A stretch of DNA of 64,000 nucleotides from Symbiodinium microadriaticum (GCA_001939145.1 LSRX01001599.1:14205-78204); one strand, 5' to 3'; shown: positions 46,740 to 56,538, numbered from the stretch's first letter. A program made the numbers and translations. The notes: a model not told the origin generated them from the letters alone.

Positions 46740-47220
46740 GCTCATGGCTCGTATCGGGCGATCAGCGGTGGCGAGATCGCCGAGGCCTGGTCCCCGCATT
46801 GCCTGGCCGGCAGTTGCAGCCATGGCTGCCGAGAAGGGCATTTGCTCCCTGCGAAGGCACTCTTGGACCTCACCGGGTGCCCAACGGAGAGCATTGACTG
46901 CGATGAGCGCGGCACATGGCACCCATCGCTTTACCCTTTGTATTCCGGCGGCTTCTGGAGGCCAGGCTTTGATCCCCAGGAGCTGTGGGAGAGGCTTGTG
47001 GATTTCAAGGCTCGGGGCAGACTCGTGGGCTCTCCGGGCAACTCGCTTCGGTGCAGGCCAAAGGCTTTCCAATGGGCTGTGCCACTGCGGGAAATCCCGA
47101 GCTGCGGGAGGCAGTGAATCTCAAGCATGCATTGGCTTGTCTTGGTTTCGGGCACTGACCGTAGTTGGCCACGAGGTCGGGTTGTGCGGCAACCATGCTT
47201 ACAGCGTGCTGGACGTCCGC
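46740..47220 (+). CDS. Calpain-type cysteine protease, exon block 2 (catalytic His)
   Basis: 46,740-46,784 encodes AHGSYRAISGGEIAE. 46,857-46,911 encodes ALLDLTGCPTESIDCDER. From 46,966, FDPQELWERLVDFKARGRLVGS. From 47,176, VGLCGNHAYSVLDV with the catalytic His at 47,194-47,196. These are the consecutive middle blocks of the calpain core (GSY...GG, LTG, LW-x-x-L, HAYS). Resolved donors are GC at 46,785 and 46,912; all acceptors are AG|G. The end of the 46,966 exon is approximate. The last exon ends at about 47,214-47,220; a GA donor at 47,221 would keep phase with block 3. Together with block 1 this gives two of the three catalytic residues; the Asn is 11.4 kb downstream. Confidence 0.8.
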
Positions 47221-48279
47221 GAGCTCTATGACCAACGTTTCATCGGCAGGGAGCGCTGCTGTCGGGTTGCCCAGTGTGGGAACCCGGCTATCCGACTGTC
47301 CTTTCTGAAGGAGTTCGGCTACGGAGGTGCGCAGCAGGCAAGGACGCTCCCTCTTGTCAGACCTTCTCCGACTTCGAGTGACCAGTGATGACCAGTGACA
47401 GCCAGTGACAACCAGTGCGCAGGAACAAGAAGCGGGCAAGTTTTGGCTCAGTGGCCAAGAAGCGGCGTAGCGGTAGTATGCGGCCGGCTTCATAGAAATG
47501 CCGACGCCTTCATATCCAGGCGGAAGCCTTGGTGATTTTGTAACTGCATTGGATCGCCGTTTCGAGCAGCACGAGGCACCGGTGCTACTGCCAGGGACGT
47601 TTCACTTTTGGCTTTAGGTCCTAGTCTTCGGCTGTTGGGCCGTTGGGCAGCTTGAAGCAGGCTTCCAGAGCCTGCACAGTAAGCCACGGCTGAGAATCAG
47701 TAGGCAAGGCGAGATAATACCAGAGTGGATGAAACCGCGATTATGGTGCTGTTCTCAAGGTAAAGTTGGTCTGACTCGGAATCTTTGGTCTGTGTCATTT
47801 TGCATTATACCTGGGCAAGGACTTCCTGCGCCAGCTGCTGCTTGACAGTAAATATGAGTCGCCGTCGTCACATTATATGGAATCTCAGCAGCATTCCTGC
47901 ATGCCGTTTTGAGTCTGTGAGCCTGTGCATGTCCAAGATGCTGTTGGTGTCAGGATTCGGAGAAGACAACGCTCAGAATGCTATCAGGCAGGGTTGGATT
48001 AAGGCGAATGTCTTATTGTCCATGAGTCTGTTGTGGCGTCACGGGGCCATGCCGGACAAGAGAACTAGCAGGCACCGAGCAGAAGGTCTTGGATGAGCAA
48101 GACTCCAAGACCGACCTCGGCTACATCATGATGCAGCCGGAACTGGATTCCTGGAAGCGATATTCCCAGATGAGCCTAGATGCAAATCCAAACGCAGCCT
48201 GGTGTAAAAGTGTTGTTGTTTTGGGAGGACAGGCTCCATGCCGTCGGGGTTTGTCATGAGTTTGTCATGTGCCCCTCAG
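47221..48279. other. Spacer and possible channel N-terminal exon
   Basis: A stretch near 48,077-48,175 reads VLDEQDSKTDLGYIMMQPEL and may be an upstream exon of the channel gene. A direct run of ccagtgac units occurs near 47,379-47,415. Otherwise nothing recognised. Confidence 0.35.
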
Positions 48280-49010
48280 GCGCCCGAGAAGGAGGCTTCC
48301 GCAAGTGGCTTCCTAGATATGTACAACAACTTTCTGCTAACCGACCGAGAGCCGCTGCCTCGTTTAAAAGCTTTCGTTTTGGGACCCTTGGACTGGTACA
48401 TGGGTCTGGTGGTGGTCGTGAACGTTGTGCTGATGATCTGGCAGACAGAGCTCATGGGAGAGCGAGCAAAGGTTGGCTTAGGGCTCCAGGAGACATACAC
48501 TGGCGGCCCTGACGATGTGATCGATGATTTGGAGTATGCGTTCTTTTCGATCTACTTGCTTGACGTTCTGATTCGAGTGATTACGCTGCGCTTGGAATGG
48601 ATGTACCACCCCATCGACGGAGTAATGTACATGAACTTGATGGATGCTATCTTGGTGCTGATAAGTGCCATCGAGCTATTTCTGCTTCCAGCGTTGTCTT
48701 TGGTCGGTGACGAGACAGATCAGAGTGCCAGAGGCATTCGAATATTGAAGCTCATGCGAATCTTCAGAGCTCTGAGGATTGTCAAGACAGTGAACTTGTT
48801 CCACCCTCTGCGAGTCTTACTCAGTACATGCATTGCTAGCATTGGTGCACTTTTCTGGTCGATGACCTTGATGTTGGTGTTGAAGCTGGGCTTTTCGCTG
48901 CTCATCTGCCAAGCCATCCACCCGTTCCTCTTGGATCCATCCCTAGACATCGCCGCGCGCCTGGAGATCTACGGCCTCTACGGCAATTTCTGGTATACCA
49001 TGTACACGAT
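48280..49010 (+). CDS. Voltage-gated cation channel, exon with S1-S5 and pore start
   Basis: After an AG|G acceptor the frame encodes a cytoplasmic lead (FLLTDREPLPRLKAFVLGP), S1 (WYMGLVVVVNVVLMIW), S2 (EYAFFSIYLLDVLIRVI), S3 (NLMDAILVLISAIELFLL), S4 (RGIRILKLMRIFRALRIVK, with Arg or Lys at every third position), the S4-S5 linker and S5 (MTLMLVLKLGFSLLI), and the start of the pore helix (YGNFWYTMYTM). The Met codon is split: its first two bases end this exon and the G opens the exon at 56,883, across a 7,872 bp GC-AG intron. A single six-helix domain of this type belongs to the voltage-gated cation channel superfamily; such channels form tetramers. Upstream exons are not resolved. Confidence 0.85.
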
Positions 49011-50715
49011 GCCCTTCGGATGTCTAATTTAAGCTGTTGCTCTTGCTTTTTCTGTCTCCCAACGACTTGAGGGAAAGCTCCCACAACCCGATGCAAGCGT
49101 GCCAGGGCTTGCGAATCCCACCGACCCCAACTTGAAGACGATATCGTGGCAGCCAAACCTAGCGAAGACAGCAAAGGCCTGGAATTCCGCTGCGAAATGC
49201 TGCGAACAATGTGCACAGAATCAAAGGGACTTGGTTCGACTTAGACCCAATGAAAAGGAGGAGGTCAAGCTGCACCCTGTCGAGTGCAACATGCCTGAGA
49301 CGGTTCCGCAATCGCTCCATTGCCTTCCATGTAAGTGCGGCGCCTCCTGTGAACTTTTGTTTTCGTGATGCCGCCCGTTGCGCAGCCCTCCGGCTGCTCG
49401 TGATACAACATGATGTGACCGCTCCGGAGAGTTTCGGTGCCCTGTGCCCGCAACCGCGTTTGCCACAAGCATCACTGTGGCACGTTCAGGGAAGTTGACT
49501 ATTGTGGACAAGCTAAGCCAGACCCACAAGGATCCTGTGGGCAATTTTGGCGCAGTCTCCGGGCCAGACCCTACCGGGAGCTGAATTTGGCCGGTAGGCC
49601 GCCTGGTCCGCTTGTCGGTGTTGAAAGGTAGTGTTTCAGACCGCCATTAGAGAAAGAATCGGGGTCCCCATGATGCTTGCCTTCGGGCTTTTTGTCCGCG
49701 GCCTTGATGCTTCGTTGGCTTCTTAGAGCTCACGCCTGCTTGCAAACCAGATTGGTAAAGGTGTAGTTATTGTGCACAAGACACACCCCCGCATCCGTTA
49801 CACGAGTTTACTACCGATACACAACAACCATGCATCAGCTGTCTTCAATTGTGTTCTTAAAATCTGTTCAATACTCGAGCACACAGATGTCCGGACTTGT
49901 TCTGTTGGTTTCCTCAAGCCTGGAACAACTTCGACACCCCGGCAGTCCCAAGTCGAGACAACTTGACGTTCCAATAGTCAGTAGCTCAAGCCTTGTTCTT
50001 CCCGCACTGACAGGGTTTCCAGCAGAACTTGCGCGGCTGCATGGGCTCGACTTGCCCAAACAGTCCAGGGCCAAAGGAAGGAAAGCCCGGTAAGCTGACG
50101 AGAATGTCGGAGATCCACTGAGGCGTGGTTTAAATGTCTCCGGGTGCCGAGAGCGACTGCTTTACGACGAGGAGCCAAGGCAATCCTCTTGAGCGATATC
50201 TTCCGAACCAGCAGGATATGTCTTTGTGCCCATGTCTTGGATAGATCGTCCTTGCTTTATTGGCAAGTGGCAACACGACGGCAGGTTCTACTTGGTAGAG
50301 ATACCCAACAAAGGCCAACAAGGCCCTTCTGAAATTAAGGGTGCCCCAGCCAGTTCTGGTACGTCCAACTGTAGGCAGTGATGCGAGCGCTTGGACACGC
50401 GTTGTACTGGCATGCGACCCTGGTAATCGAACGGCCTTCCGCACTTAACGGCACCCGAATTGGCAAAACAGAGAAACCAAACCTGTACAAAATACCAGGT
50501 CTTTTGGCATTGCGGGCATGCCAACAACATCTCGCCCCGTCCAGACAAACCGCGCTTCGGCGGCAGCCACCACAAACCATCATGACTTAGCCTCCCGATC
50601 AAGTCCTCAAAACAAACACTAACAATCAAAAAAAGCTTAAGTATTCGACGTCGTTTGCAGTCACAAGCTCGTCCCAAAACAACTAGGCATGGCACCCAAA
50701 ACAGCCCTCTCAAAC
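49011..50715. other. Channel intron, left part
   Basis: GC donor at 49,011. No coding motif recognised; no repeat noted until the copia element begins. Confidence 0.5.
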
Positions 50716-50752
50716 GCATGCGGTATGTACGTCTGATTGAAAATCCGCAACA
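50716..50752 (-). repeat. 3' LTR, first 37 bp only
   Basis: Identical to 56,097-56,133. It begins TGTTGCGG directly after the purine tract and stops at 50,716, where sequence identity with the 5' LTR ends abruptly. Confidence 0.88.
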
Positions 50753-50760
50753 CCCCCCTC
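50753..50760 (-). other. Polypurine tract
   Basis: Minus-strand gagggggg immediately before the TG of the 3' LTR, the usual plus-strand primer site of LTR elements. Confidence 0.8.
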
Positions 50761-50820
50761 AGCACTTTCGAATGAGAGGGGTTTTCTTTCAGAAGAAAAC
50801 TGCTAGCCGGCCCAAGCCCT

Positions 50821-51252
50821 TCACCTGGTCTCCGCCAGCATGCTAGTAAGATGCATCCGACAGGTGTCGCACACCTCGTAGTCGCGCCTTTGGCGCCCGA
50901 CTATGTGCGGGCACTCTGCCCTGAAGTGGGCTCGTTGGCCATGTCGGGTGATGTACGCGTGCTCCACATCAGCTCGTCGGTAGCACTCGGTGAGGCGCGG
51001 GTTGTTGTCGGTCTGGGTGCTTGTGGTCCTTGGGGTCCGGTGGGTCGCACGGCTCCGACAGAAGAACAGGTAGAGGCTCGCCGCCACGCAGCAGAAAACG
51101 GTCACCAAAAGCATCATGATGCCCCCCTTGTCCGTGGCCCTGGTAGCTGCCACGTCTCTGGGCATCCACTCGGTCACCTTGGTTGCTGCTGCACCCTGGG
51201 TGCACGCCATGGCCGCCACAATGGCCCTGGCCTTCCACTGCTTCGGGGTCAT
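50821..51252 (-). CDS. C-terminal extension of the copia polyprotein (TM plus Cys/His motif)
   Basis: A 143-codon frame after RNase H. It holds one hydrophobic helix (MMLLVTVFCCVAASLYLFFC), a basic, Thr-rich linker, then AYITRHGQRAHFRAECPHIVG and YEVCDTCRMHL, a possible metal-binding His/Cys...C-x-x-C set. Canonical copia elements end with RNase H, so this is an addition. It could be translated as a tail of the polyprotein or separately. The function is not known; the membrane helix parallels the small membrane ORF of the YR element but the sequences do not look related. Confidence 0.55.
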   Translation of the reverse strand: MTPKQWKARAIVAAMACTQGAAATKVTEWMPRDVAATRATDKGGIMMLLVTVFCCVAASLYLFFCRSRATHRTPRTTSTQTDNNPRLTECYRRADVEHAYITRHGQRAHFRAECPHIVGRQRRDYEVCDTCRMHLTSMLAETR

Positions 51253-51863
51253 TCGTTGGGGTCGCCGTCGGTAACCCCCAGCATCTTGCGCAACTTCTGG
51301 AACCTGGCAACCGGAAGGGTCTTAGTGTGGATGTCGGCCCCGTTCACCTCGGTGTTCACGCTGTGCAGGCTGAACTTCTTTTCCTTCAGCCCGGCTTGCA
51401 CCCAGAGGCTTTTGGCCTCGAGGTGCCTGATGCGGCCGACGCCCTCTCTCTGGAACACCCCTCGGGCCGCCGCGCTGTCCAGCCACATTCTCAGCTCCAC
51501 CGGGATCTTAAAAAAAGCCAGGATCTCCTTGTAGAAGATGCCCTCCGCCGTGGCGATCACGCCCCCGTTGAACTCGGCCTCCCCAGAGCTCAAGCAAATC
51601 ATTGCCAGGCCCCGGCTGTAGGAACCGATGAGGCACCCACCAACGAGAAAAACTCCTCCAGCACAACTTTTCCTTGTTCTTTTGCAGCTCGCCCAGTCTG
51701 TGTCCGAGAAGCCGTCCAGGTAGTCGGTGTGCCCGGCCCTCGGCAGCCAAATGCCGTAGTCAGCCGTGCCCTTGAAGTAGCGCCTGAGCATTTCCATCCC
51801 CGTGGTGGTGGGCTCCTTCATCTCCTTTGTCAGAAGGAGAGGTACAGAGCCTTGCCCACGCAC
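51249..51863 (-). CDS. Copia RNase H domain
   Basis: The frame has GFSDTDWASCKRTRKSCAGG (first Asp), MICLSSGEAEFNGG (catalytic Glu in SSGEAE) and LRMWLDSAAARG (third Asp), then ADIHTKTLPVARFQKLRKMLG, the standard copia ending. This domain removes the RNA strand during reverse transcription. It appears intact within its frame but is out of register with the RT upstream. Confidence 0.85.
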   Translation of the reverse strand: MRGQGSVPLLLTKEMKEPTTTGMEMLRRYFKGTADYGIWLPRAGHTDYLDGFSDTDWASCKRTRKSCAGGVFLVGGCLIGSYSRGLAMICLSSGEAEFNGGVIATAEGIFYKEILAFFKIPVELRMWLDSAAARGVFQREGVGRIRHLEAKSLWVQAGLKEKKFSLHSVNTEVNGADIHTKTLPVARFQKLRKMLGVTDGDPNE

Positions 51864-52093
51864 GACCTGAATTCCCAGGCCTTGTCAGCATCGAGGGGCT
51901 GGCCTGGGTCGTCGATCTTGCCTGGCACCTCCGGAGTGGGTGCCGCGTTGGCCGTTTGCATGCCAAGAATATCCAGCATGCCCTGCAGGTACTTTGGGTT
52001 CGGCTTCACCAGCATGCCGTGGTCGGTCAGCACACGCACTCTCTTGAGGTGCTCGTAGGTCGTAGGTAGCCCCGGGCTCGTGCAGCTGGAACT

Positions 52094-53219
52094 TCATGAC
52101 AATCCGCTTGGCCATCTTCTCCTGGAGCTTAAGCACTTCATTCTTCGGCTGCCATAAAAGTCGTCCGTGTGCACCTCTATGCTGATATCGTTTGCCCTGT
52201 GGTGGAAGAACCACGGGGCAATGGATGATCTCTCAAAACCCTCCTCCATGCCTTGCACCGCCGCCCAGTCCACAAACTTCTGCCCTGCAATCCTCCGGCC
52301 GTACCACTCCTTGAGCAGCTTCCAGACCACATCCATCGGTGGGAAGACCTTGTCGGCGACGCTCCTCGAGCCACTCCTCTGCGGGGTACATATAGCACTC
52401 CTCGTCGATCGGCACCTGCCAGAAGGCGTTCTCGGCGTCCATGGTGAAGAAGACATAGCCCTTCTTCACCCCGATGGTGTCGATGACCCGTGCCGTCGCC
52501 TCGGAGGAAGCCACCGCAAACACATCATCGCGGGTGCTCTTGCTCTGGAGGTCTCGGAGGCAGTACCTGCACTTGATCCTGCCATCGGGGCGCACCGTCA
52601 CCACCCAAGTGGAGTCGAGGATCTTCTTGCCCTTTGCCTCGGCAGCCGGTCTGGGCTCGTACGTGGCATACTTGTCCATCTTCTTGAGCTCCTCTCCCTT
52701 GCCCTCAACGGCAATCTCCTCGGCCGGGTCGCCCTGATCATGGATAACCTCGGCACCGTCCTCCTCGTAGCCCTCGGCCGCCTCCCACGCAGCATCGTAC
52801 TCCTCATAGTGCTCCATGGCCTCGCTGTGGCGGTAGAGGGTCGCCGCCACCACGCCCCCAATCTTCAGCCTCTCCGTTGCTGCCGCCTCGGGCTCCCGCT
52901 TCTGGGCACTGGCCTCGGCCTCCTCCGCCGTCACCTCCATCCGGGTCCCACCGTCCATGGGTCCTTGCATTGGCCTCAGCCAGGAACTGGCCGACCGGGC
53001 AATCTCCGCGTCCTCCTGGTCCATCTGCTCGGCTCTGGCCTGGTCTCGGTCCCTCCTGGGCCTTGGGCTTGCGGGTGCCCTTGGTGTCCCAGGGGCTGCT
53101 TGTCCAGCACCTCGTCTCCTCGGGATTTCCAAGCCGCCAGGTGTGCTCGAGATTTCCTTGGGCTGCTCTTCCTCCTCGCCGGCTGCTTTGGCTTCACCGC
53201 CGCCGCCTGACACGGCCAA
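52094..53219 (-). pseudogene. Copia reverse transcriptase (frameshifted)
   Basis: The first frame (53,219-52,233) carries an acidic linker, then ILDSTWVVTVRPDGRIKCRY, RDDVFAVASSEA and FFTMDAENAFWQVPID with the motif A Asp. The second frame (52,456-52,094) has VWKLLKEWYGRRIAGQKF and IEVHTDDFYG, motif C as HTDD in place of the usual HVDD/YVDD. LGMQTANAAPTP and YLSF-type sequence near 51,830-52,039 continue the connection domain in further registers. The shift between motif A and motif C and later breaks make it non-functional as written. Confidence 0.85.
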
Positions 53220-53363
53220 CCTCCTTGGCCCTCGCAGCGTGCTCTTGGTGTTTCAGGGGAGCCCCACGAACTTGCCGAAGAGCTCCTTGTCCGCCCTGCC
53301 CGAAAGAGGCAGCCTGCGCACAGAACGGGCTGTGTAAACGCGGTCTGGGTCCCGAACAGAAAC

Positions 53364-54295
53364 TCATTGGTGCTCACGCTCTTTCCCAGCAAAATGCCCT
53401 TGCGCCACAGGCTGTCCCCTTTGAGCTGCCTGCGCCTTCCCTGCACGGCCCCGGTCCTGCTGATTGATAGCCGTCTCGCCGAAGGGGAGGATCTCGCTCA
53501 CGTAGCTGGTCTCGAAGGCGTCCTGGTACGCCGTCCTGCCGTTGGCCTTGGCGCCGAAGCGGCTTCTCAAGAAGGCGGCCCACCGCACCATCCACGGCCA
53601 GGCGTTGTGTGTAGTGAGCACCCGGGTGGCGTAGCGGCTCTCCAGGTCGTACCGGTGGGTCAGCACATCCGTTTGAGGGTCCTCTGGAAAGCCCCAACCC
53701 CACCCATGGACTGAGACGAGTACCTCGGCGCCGTCTGCAAAGTCGCCCTCAGGCCGCTCACTCCCACCACCAGGTCCTGTCCGAGGGTGTCCTGCAGCCG
53801 CTTTGCGATGGCCTTCACCGCCTGCTCGCCGTCGGTCCGAATCACCACCTTGGTGTGCCCAATGCTCGCCACAAAGTCCCCGAGCCACCGGCACATATAA
53901 GCAGTGTCGTAGTTCTTGCTCGGCAAGCTCATCGCGGTGCCCATGCCCGTGGCCTCGTCCCAGGCACTGAGAATAACCTCCACAGCTTCATCCTCAGAGC
54001 ACGCGGTGCCATTCACCTTGATGAAGGAGTAGTCCACCTCCACCCTTGGGTTCACCGCCTTGAGCTCGAGGAGCACCTGCTTGTGGGCTGTGTCCACCGC
54101 CCTGCCCTTTATGCAATGCTCGCACCACGGCTGCGGCGGCAAGTGTCTGAGCTCATTCTGCGCTCGCTCCTCTGGGCTGGGCTCGCCTGGTGCTGCACTG
54201 GTTGCGCCGCCCCTTCCCTGAGCAGCTTCCGTCGTGCCTGCTGCTCCTTCACGCTCTTCTGGTGCTCCCGCTCGGCCTTTTCCACGCGCTTCCAA
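53364..54295 (-). pseudogene. Copia integrase (frameshifted)
   Basis: HLPPQPWCEHCIKGRA is the Cys-x-x-Cys part of the pre-integrase zinc-binding domain. VEVDYSFIKV supplies the first catalytic Asp and VVIRTDGEQAV the second. At the expected third acidic residue the sequence reads SQSMGGVGAFQR, with Gly where family members have Glu. The C-terminal part (YATRVLTTHNAWPWMVRW and FGAKANGRTAY) lies in another frame starting near 53,720. Integrases of this family insert the linear cDNA. Both the missing Glu and the frame change argue that it is dead. Confidence 0.82.
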
Positions 54296-55497
54296 AGCTC
54301 TGCTTTCACCCCGTGCTGGGGCTTGCCCAGCTCCTTCAGCCTTGCCCGCAGCTGGCTGACCTTGGAAAACGGTGTCAAAGTCGAACGGCCTCTGCGCTCA
54401 AAGTTCACGTCCCCGCCGATCTGCACCAGGTCCTCGGCAGGCTCCTGTTCCGCCGGCTCGTCTTGGCCAGCTTGTTCCCAGGCTTCTTGGTCGTCCCCGC
54501 GTCCCGCGGGCTGCTGTTCCTCCACAGGCGCCGCCAGCATGGTGCGGCTCGGGCTGGTCGGGTCGCTCCCTTTGGCCGGGACCGCCCGCACGTTCCTCAC
54601 CTCAAAGTAGGTGGCGTTGCCCTTGATGTACATAGGGAAGCGCTGGCCGTCTGGATGCCAGATAAAGCCGCCTCCCGGCAACAGCTCGGACCGAAAACCG
54701 GCTTTCAACAACTTGCCCGCCGAAACCACCAGCTTGATGCAAGCCTTGCTCGCCTGGAAGACGCCCTCCAAGGTGATCTCCTTGCCCTCGGCCGTGACCA
54801 CCCCAAAGGCCAACCGCCTTTGCACTCCTTGGCTGAGTGTCCCTCCGGACATGTTTCTCAAGGTGACCTTGCTCGGTTCGTCGAACTCGTCCGTCACCAA
54901 GTCGTAGGGGCACACGTTCTCGTCGGAACCCGAGTCGTAGAGCATCTGGTGGGTCGTCGCGCTGCCTTGCCAGCCCTGCGTCGCAGTGCCTTCCTCCACA
55001 GCCATAACCCAGCCCAGCGCTGCCCCGGCCTCGGTGTAGCTCTCCTGGCTGTCCGCCTCCCAGCCGTCAAGGTCATAGGTGATCGCGGCCGCCATGCTGG
55101 AGCCACTCTGCCCCTCCACCGCTGCGGTCGTCTTTCCACCTCCTCCGGGCTTGCCCTTTCCGGCACCTTTGCCCTTCTGCTGTCTGGCCCAGCAATCTCG
55201 CCGACGATGCCCCCACTTGTGGCAAAACCCACATTCGCCCTCAAACCGGGTTGTTGCCGCGCCGCCCTTCTTGTCCTGGTCTTTCCCAGCTCCCTTCTTG
55301 CCACAGTCCTTCCCACCCTTCTTGCCCTTGTCTTTCCCGGCTCCCTTCTTGTCATAGCCGATCGCGCCAACATCCATAGGGGCTGCTCCTTGGTGTGCCG
55401 TGCCCTGGGCCGCGACCTCCCCCGTGCTGCTGTAGGAGACGCCGCTCTGAAGCCAGTCTCTGATAAACTTCTTGACCTTGTCGTAGTCGCCGCCCAT
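54109..55497 (-). CDS. Copia zinc knuckle, protease and SAP-like region
   Basis: An open frame of 462 codons. Near the start are Lys/Gly-rich KKGAGKD repeats, then CGFCHKWGHRRRDC, a C-x2-C-x4-H-x4-C zinc knuckle that binds RNA. QMLYDSGSDENVCPYDLV is the aspartic protease active site (DSG). After the protease, LTPFSKVSQLRARLKELG and GVKAELWKRVEKAE resemble a SAP motif, a helix-extended-loop-helix DNA-binding unit that is unusual in this position. The frame ends at the start of the pre-integrase region, which continues in another register. Confidence 0.8.
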   Translation of the reverse strand: MGGDYDKVKKFIRDWLQSGVSYSSTGEVAAQGTAHQGAAPMDVGAIGYDKKGAGKDKGKKGGKDCGKKGAGKDQDKKGGAATTRFEGECGFCHKWGHRRRDCWARQQKGKGAGKGKPGGGGKTTAAVEGQSGSSMAAAITYDLDGWEADSQESYTEAGAALGWVMAVEEGTATQGWQGSATTHQMLYDSGSDENVCPYDLVTDEFDEPSKVTLRNMSGGTLSQGVQRRLAFGVVTAEGKEITLEGVFQASKACIKLVVSAGKLLKAGFRSELLPGGGFIWHPDGQRFPMYIKGNATYFEVRNVRAVPAKGSDPTSPSRTMLAAPVEEQQPAGRGDDQEAWEQAGQDEPAEQEPAEDLVQIGGDVNFERRGRSTLTPFSKVSQLRARLKELGKPQHGVKAELWKRVEKAEREHQKSVKEQQARRKLLREGAAQPVQHQASPAQRSERRMSSDTCRRSRGASIA

Positions 55498-56017
55498 GAT
55501 GCTGGCGTTGGTCCTTAGGGCTCCGCACCAGCACCTCCCAGTTTTCTAGGGCCTCCAAGAAGTCGCCCTCGGTGACCGCCTCCCAGGAGGGGCTGATAAT
55601 GCCGATCAGCATGCTTGTGTGCCGGCCACCCAAGTCTGGCTGGTACGTGTCCACCAGGGCCTTCCAGGCCTCGAAGCCGTTCTGCCTCTCCACGTTCATC
55701 ATCACTGAGAGGGCCTTGCCGTCGACGCTCTGAGCCAGGATGTGGTACAAGGTCCGGGCGTGTACCTGAGCAGGCTCGCTCAGCACATGCATCCTCATAG
55801 TCCCGCTCGGCTGGTTCTCGGCCAGCTCTATCAGGCTAGCGAAGTCCGGGCTCAACAAAGTAAAGTAGGAACGGGCCACGAAGCTCCACGTGGACCACTG
55901 CTCCTCCTTGCCGTCAAAGCTCTTCGGCTTCCCATAGGCCTTGGTGTCGATAAGGCCGCCAACCGTCGGGACAGAGCTCGCCGTGGGCCCATTCGCCGTT
56001 GCAGCATCCTGAGCCAT
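55498..56017 (-). pseudogene. Copia gag
   Basis: Starts at the ATG at 56,017 (MAQDAATANG), 24 bp inside the primer site. It carries SFDGKEEQWSTWSFVARSYF, FEAWKALVDTYQPDLGGR and LIGIISPSWEAVTEGDF, the pattern of copia gag (UBN2-like) core. Near 55,510 the register changes and the coding sequence continues in the frame with the zinc knuckle. Confidence 0.8.
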
Positions 56018-56040
56018 GGCGAGTAGCAAGAGCCTTGGTA

Positions 56041-56053
56041 GGCTCCGCTACCA
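56041..56053 (-). other. tRNA primer-binding site
   Basis: Minus-strand TGGTAGCGGAGCC directly follows the CA end of the 5' LTR. Its complement ends in CCA and resembles the 3' end of an initiator tRNA-Met, the usual copia primer. Confidence 0.8.
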
Positions 56054-56133
56054 TGAAGCGGACTAAAATTCTCCTTTTGCTCGATTCGGAAGGGCTGCAT
56101 GCGGTATGTACGTCTGATTGAAAATCCGCAACA
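56054..56133 (-). repeat. 5' LTR (80 bp, complete)
   Basis: Begins TGTTGCGG and ends GCTTCA. Flanked outside by AAAGC (plus-strand 56,134-56,138 reads gcttt). Very short for a copia LTR. Confidence 0.88.
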
Positions 56134-56490
56134 GCTTTGGGTCTTGTTTACTCGCACAACTGTTGTTTACTCGACCCAAGCGCGCTGCGGTACCATCTGT
56201 CGAATGCTTGCTATCATGGGCTTCAGAGCATATGTGGTTCTGTACAAACTGGACACCTGAAATTCCACTTGTTTTATCGACAAACATTGCACCAGGATTC
56301 GGTGCGAATATGACTCCCGACTTTGCACTTTTAGCTCGGTCAGTGCGAGCGTGCGTCCGCCATGCTCCGCTAGCCGCTGCAAAGTGGGAGCTTGTAGGTC
56401 TCCCAAGGCACGCGCGCAATATGGAACTGGAACGCCTCAGGGCAGTTCCTTGCGTGTGTCACCAATTGTCCGAGGCCTGATCTCCGTGGG
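56134..56490. other. Host intron segment carried inside the inversion
   Basis: 357 bp between the 5' LTR and the presumed right breakpoint. No gene or repeat. Under the inversion model it was originally upstream of the element in the opposite orientation. Confidence 0.6.
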
Positions 56491-56533
56491 AGCCCTTCCG
56501 AATCGAGCAAAAGGAGAATTTTAGTCCGCTTCA
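56491..56533 (+). repeat. Displaced last 43 bp of the 3' LTR
   Basis: Identical to the last 43 bp of the 5' LTR (56,096-56,054 minus) but on the plus strand. Followed by AAAGC at 56,534-56,538, the same five bases that flank the 5' LTR. It forms a 43 bp perfect inverted repeat with the 5' LTR half. Confidence 0.88.
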
Positions 56534-56538
56534 AAAGC

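Larger units (their letters stand above)
50716..56133 (-). mobile_element. Ty1/copia-type LTR retrotransposon, inverted after insertion
   Basis: Read on the minus strand: 5' LTR (56,133-56,054, TG...CA, 80 bp), tRNA primer site (56,053-56,041), gag, zinc knuckle, protease, integrase, reverse transcriptase, RNase H, a C-terminal extension, purine tract (50,760-50,753) and the first 37 bp of the 3' LTR (50,752-50,716). Integrase before RT places it in the copia order. The remaining 43 bp of the 3' LTR are found at 56,491-56,533 in the opposite orientation and are followed by the target duplication AAAGC, which also flanks the 5' LTR. At least seven frame changes break the polyprotein although the LTR copies are identical. 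The element sits in a channel intron, antisense to the gene. Confidence 0.88.

Noticed and set aside
52167..53210. 347-codon + strand frame
   Set aside because: Antisense shadow of the copia reverse transcriptase.
54190..55518. 442-codon + strand frame, the longest in the window
   Set aside because: Antisense of the copia zinc-knuckle/protease frame; no domain in this direction.
56056..56531. 41-43 bp inverted repeat read as a terminal inverted repeat DNA transposon
   Set aside because: One arm is the end of the 5' LTR and the other completes the 3' LTR; the inversion model explains both and the target duplication.
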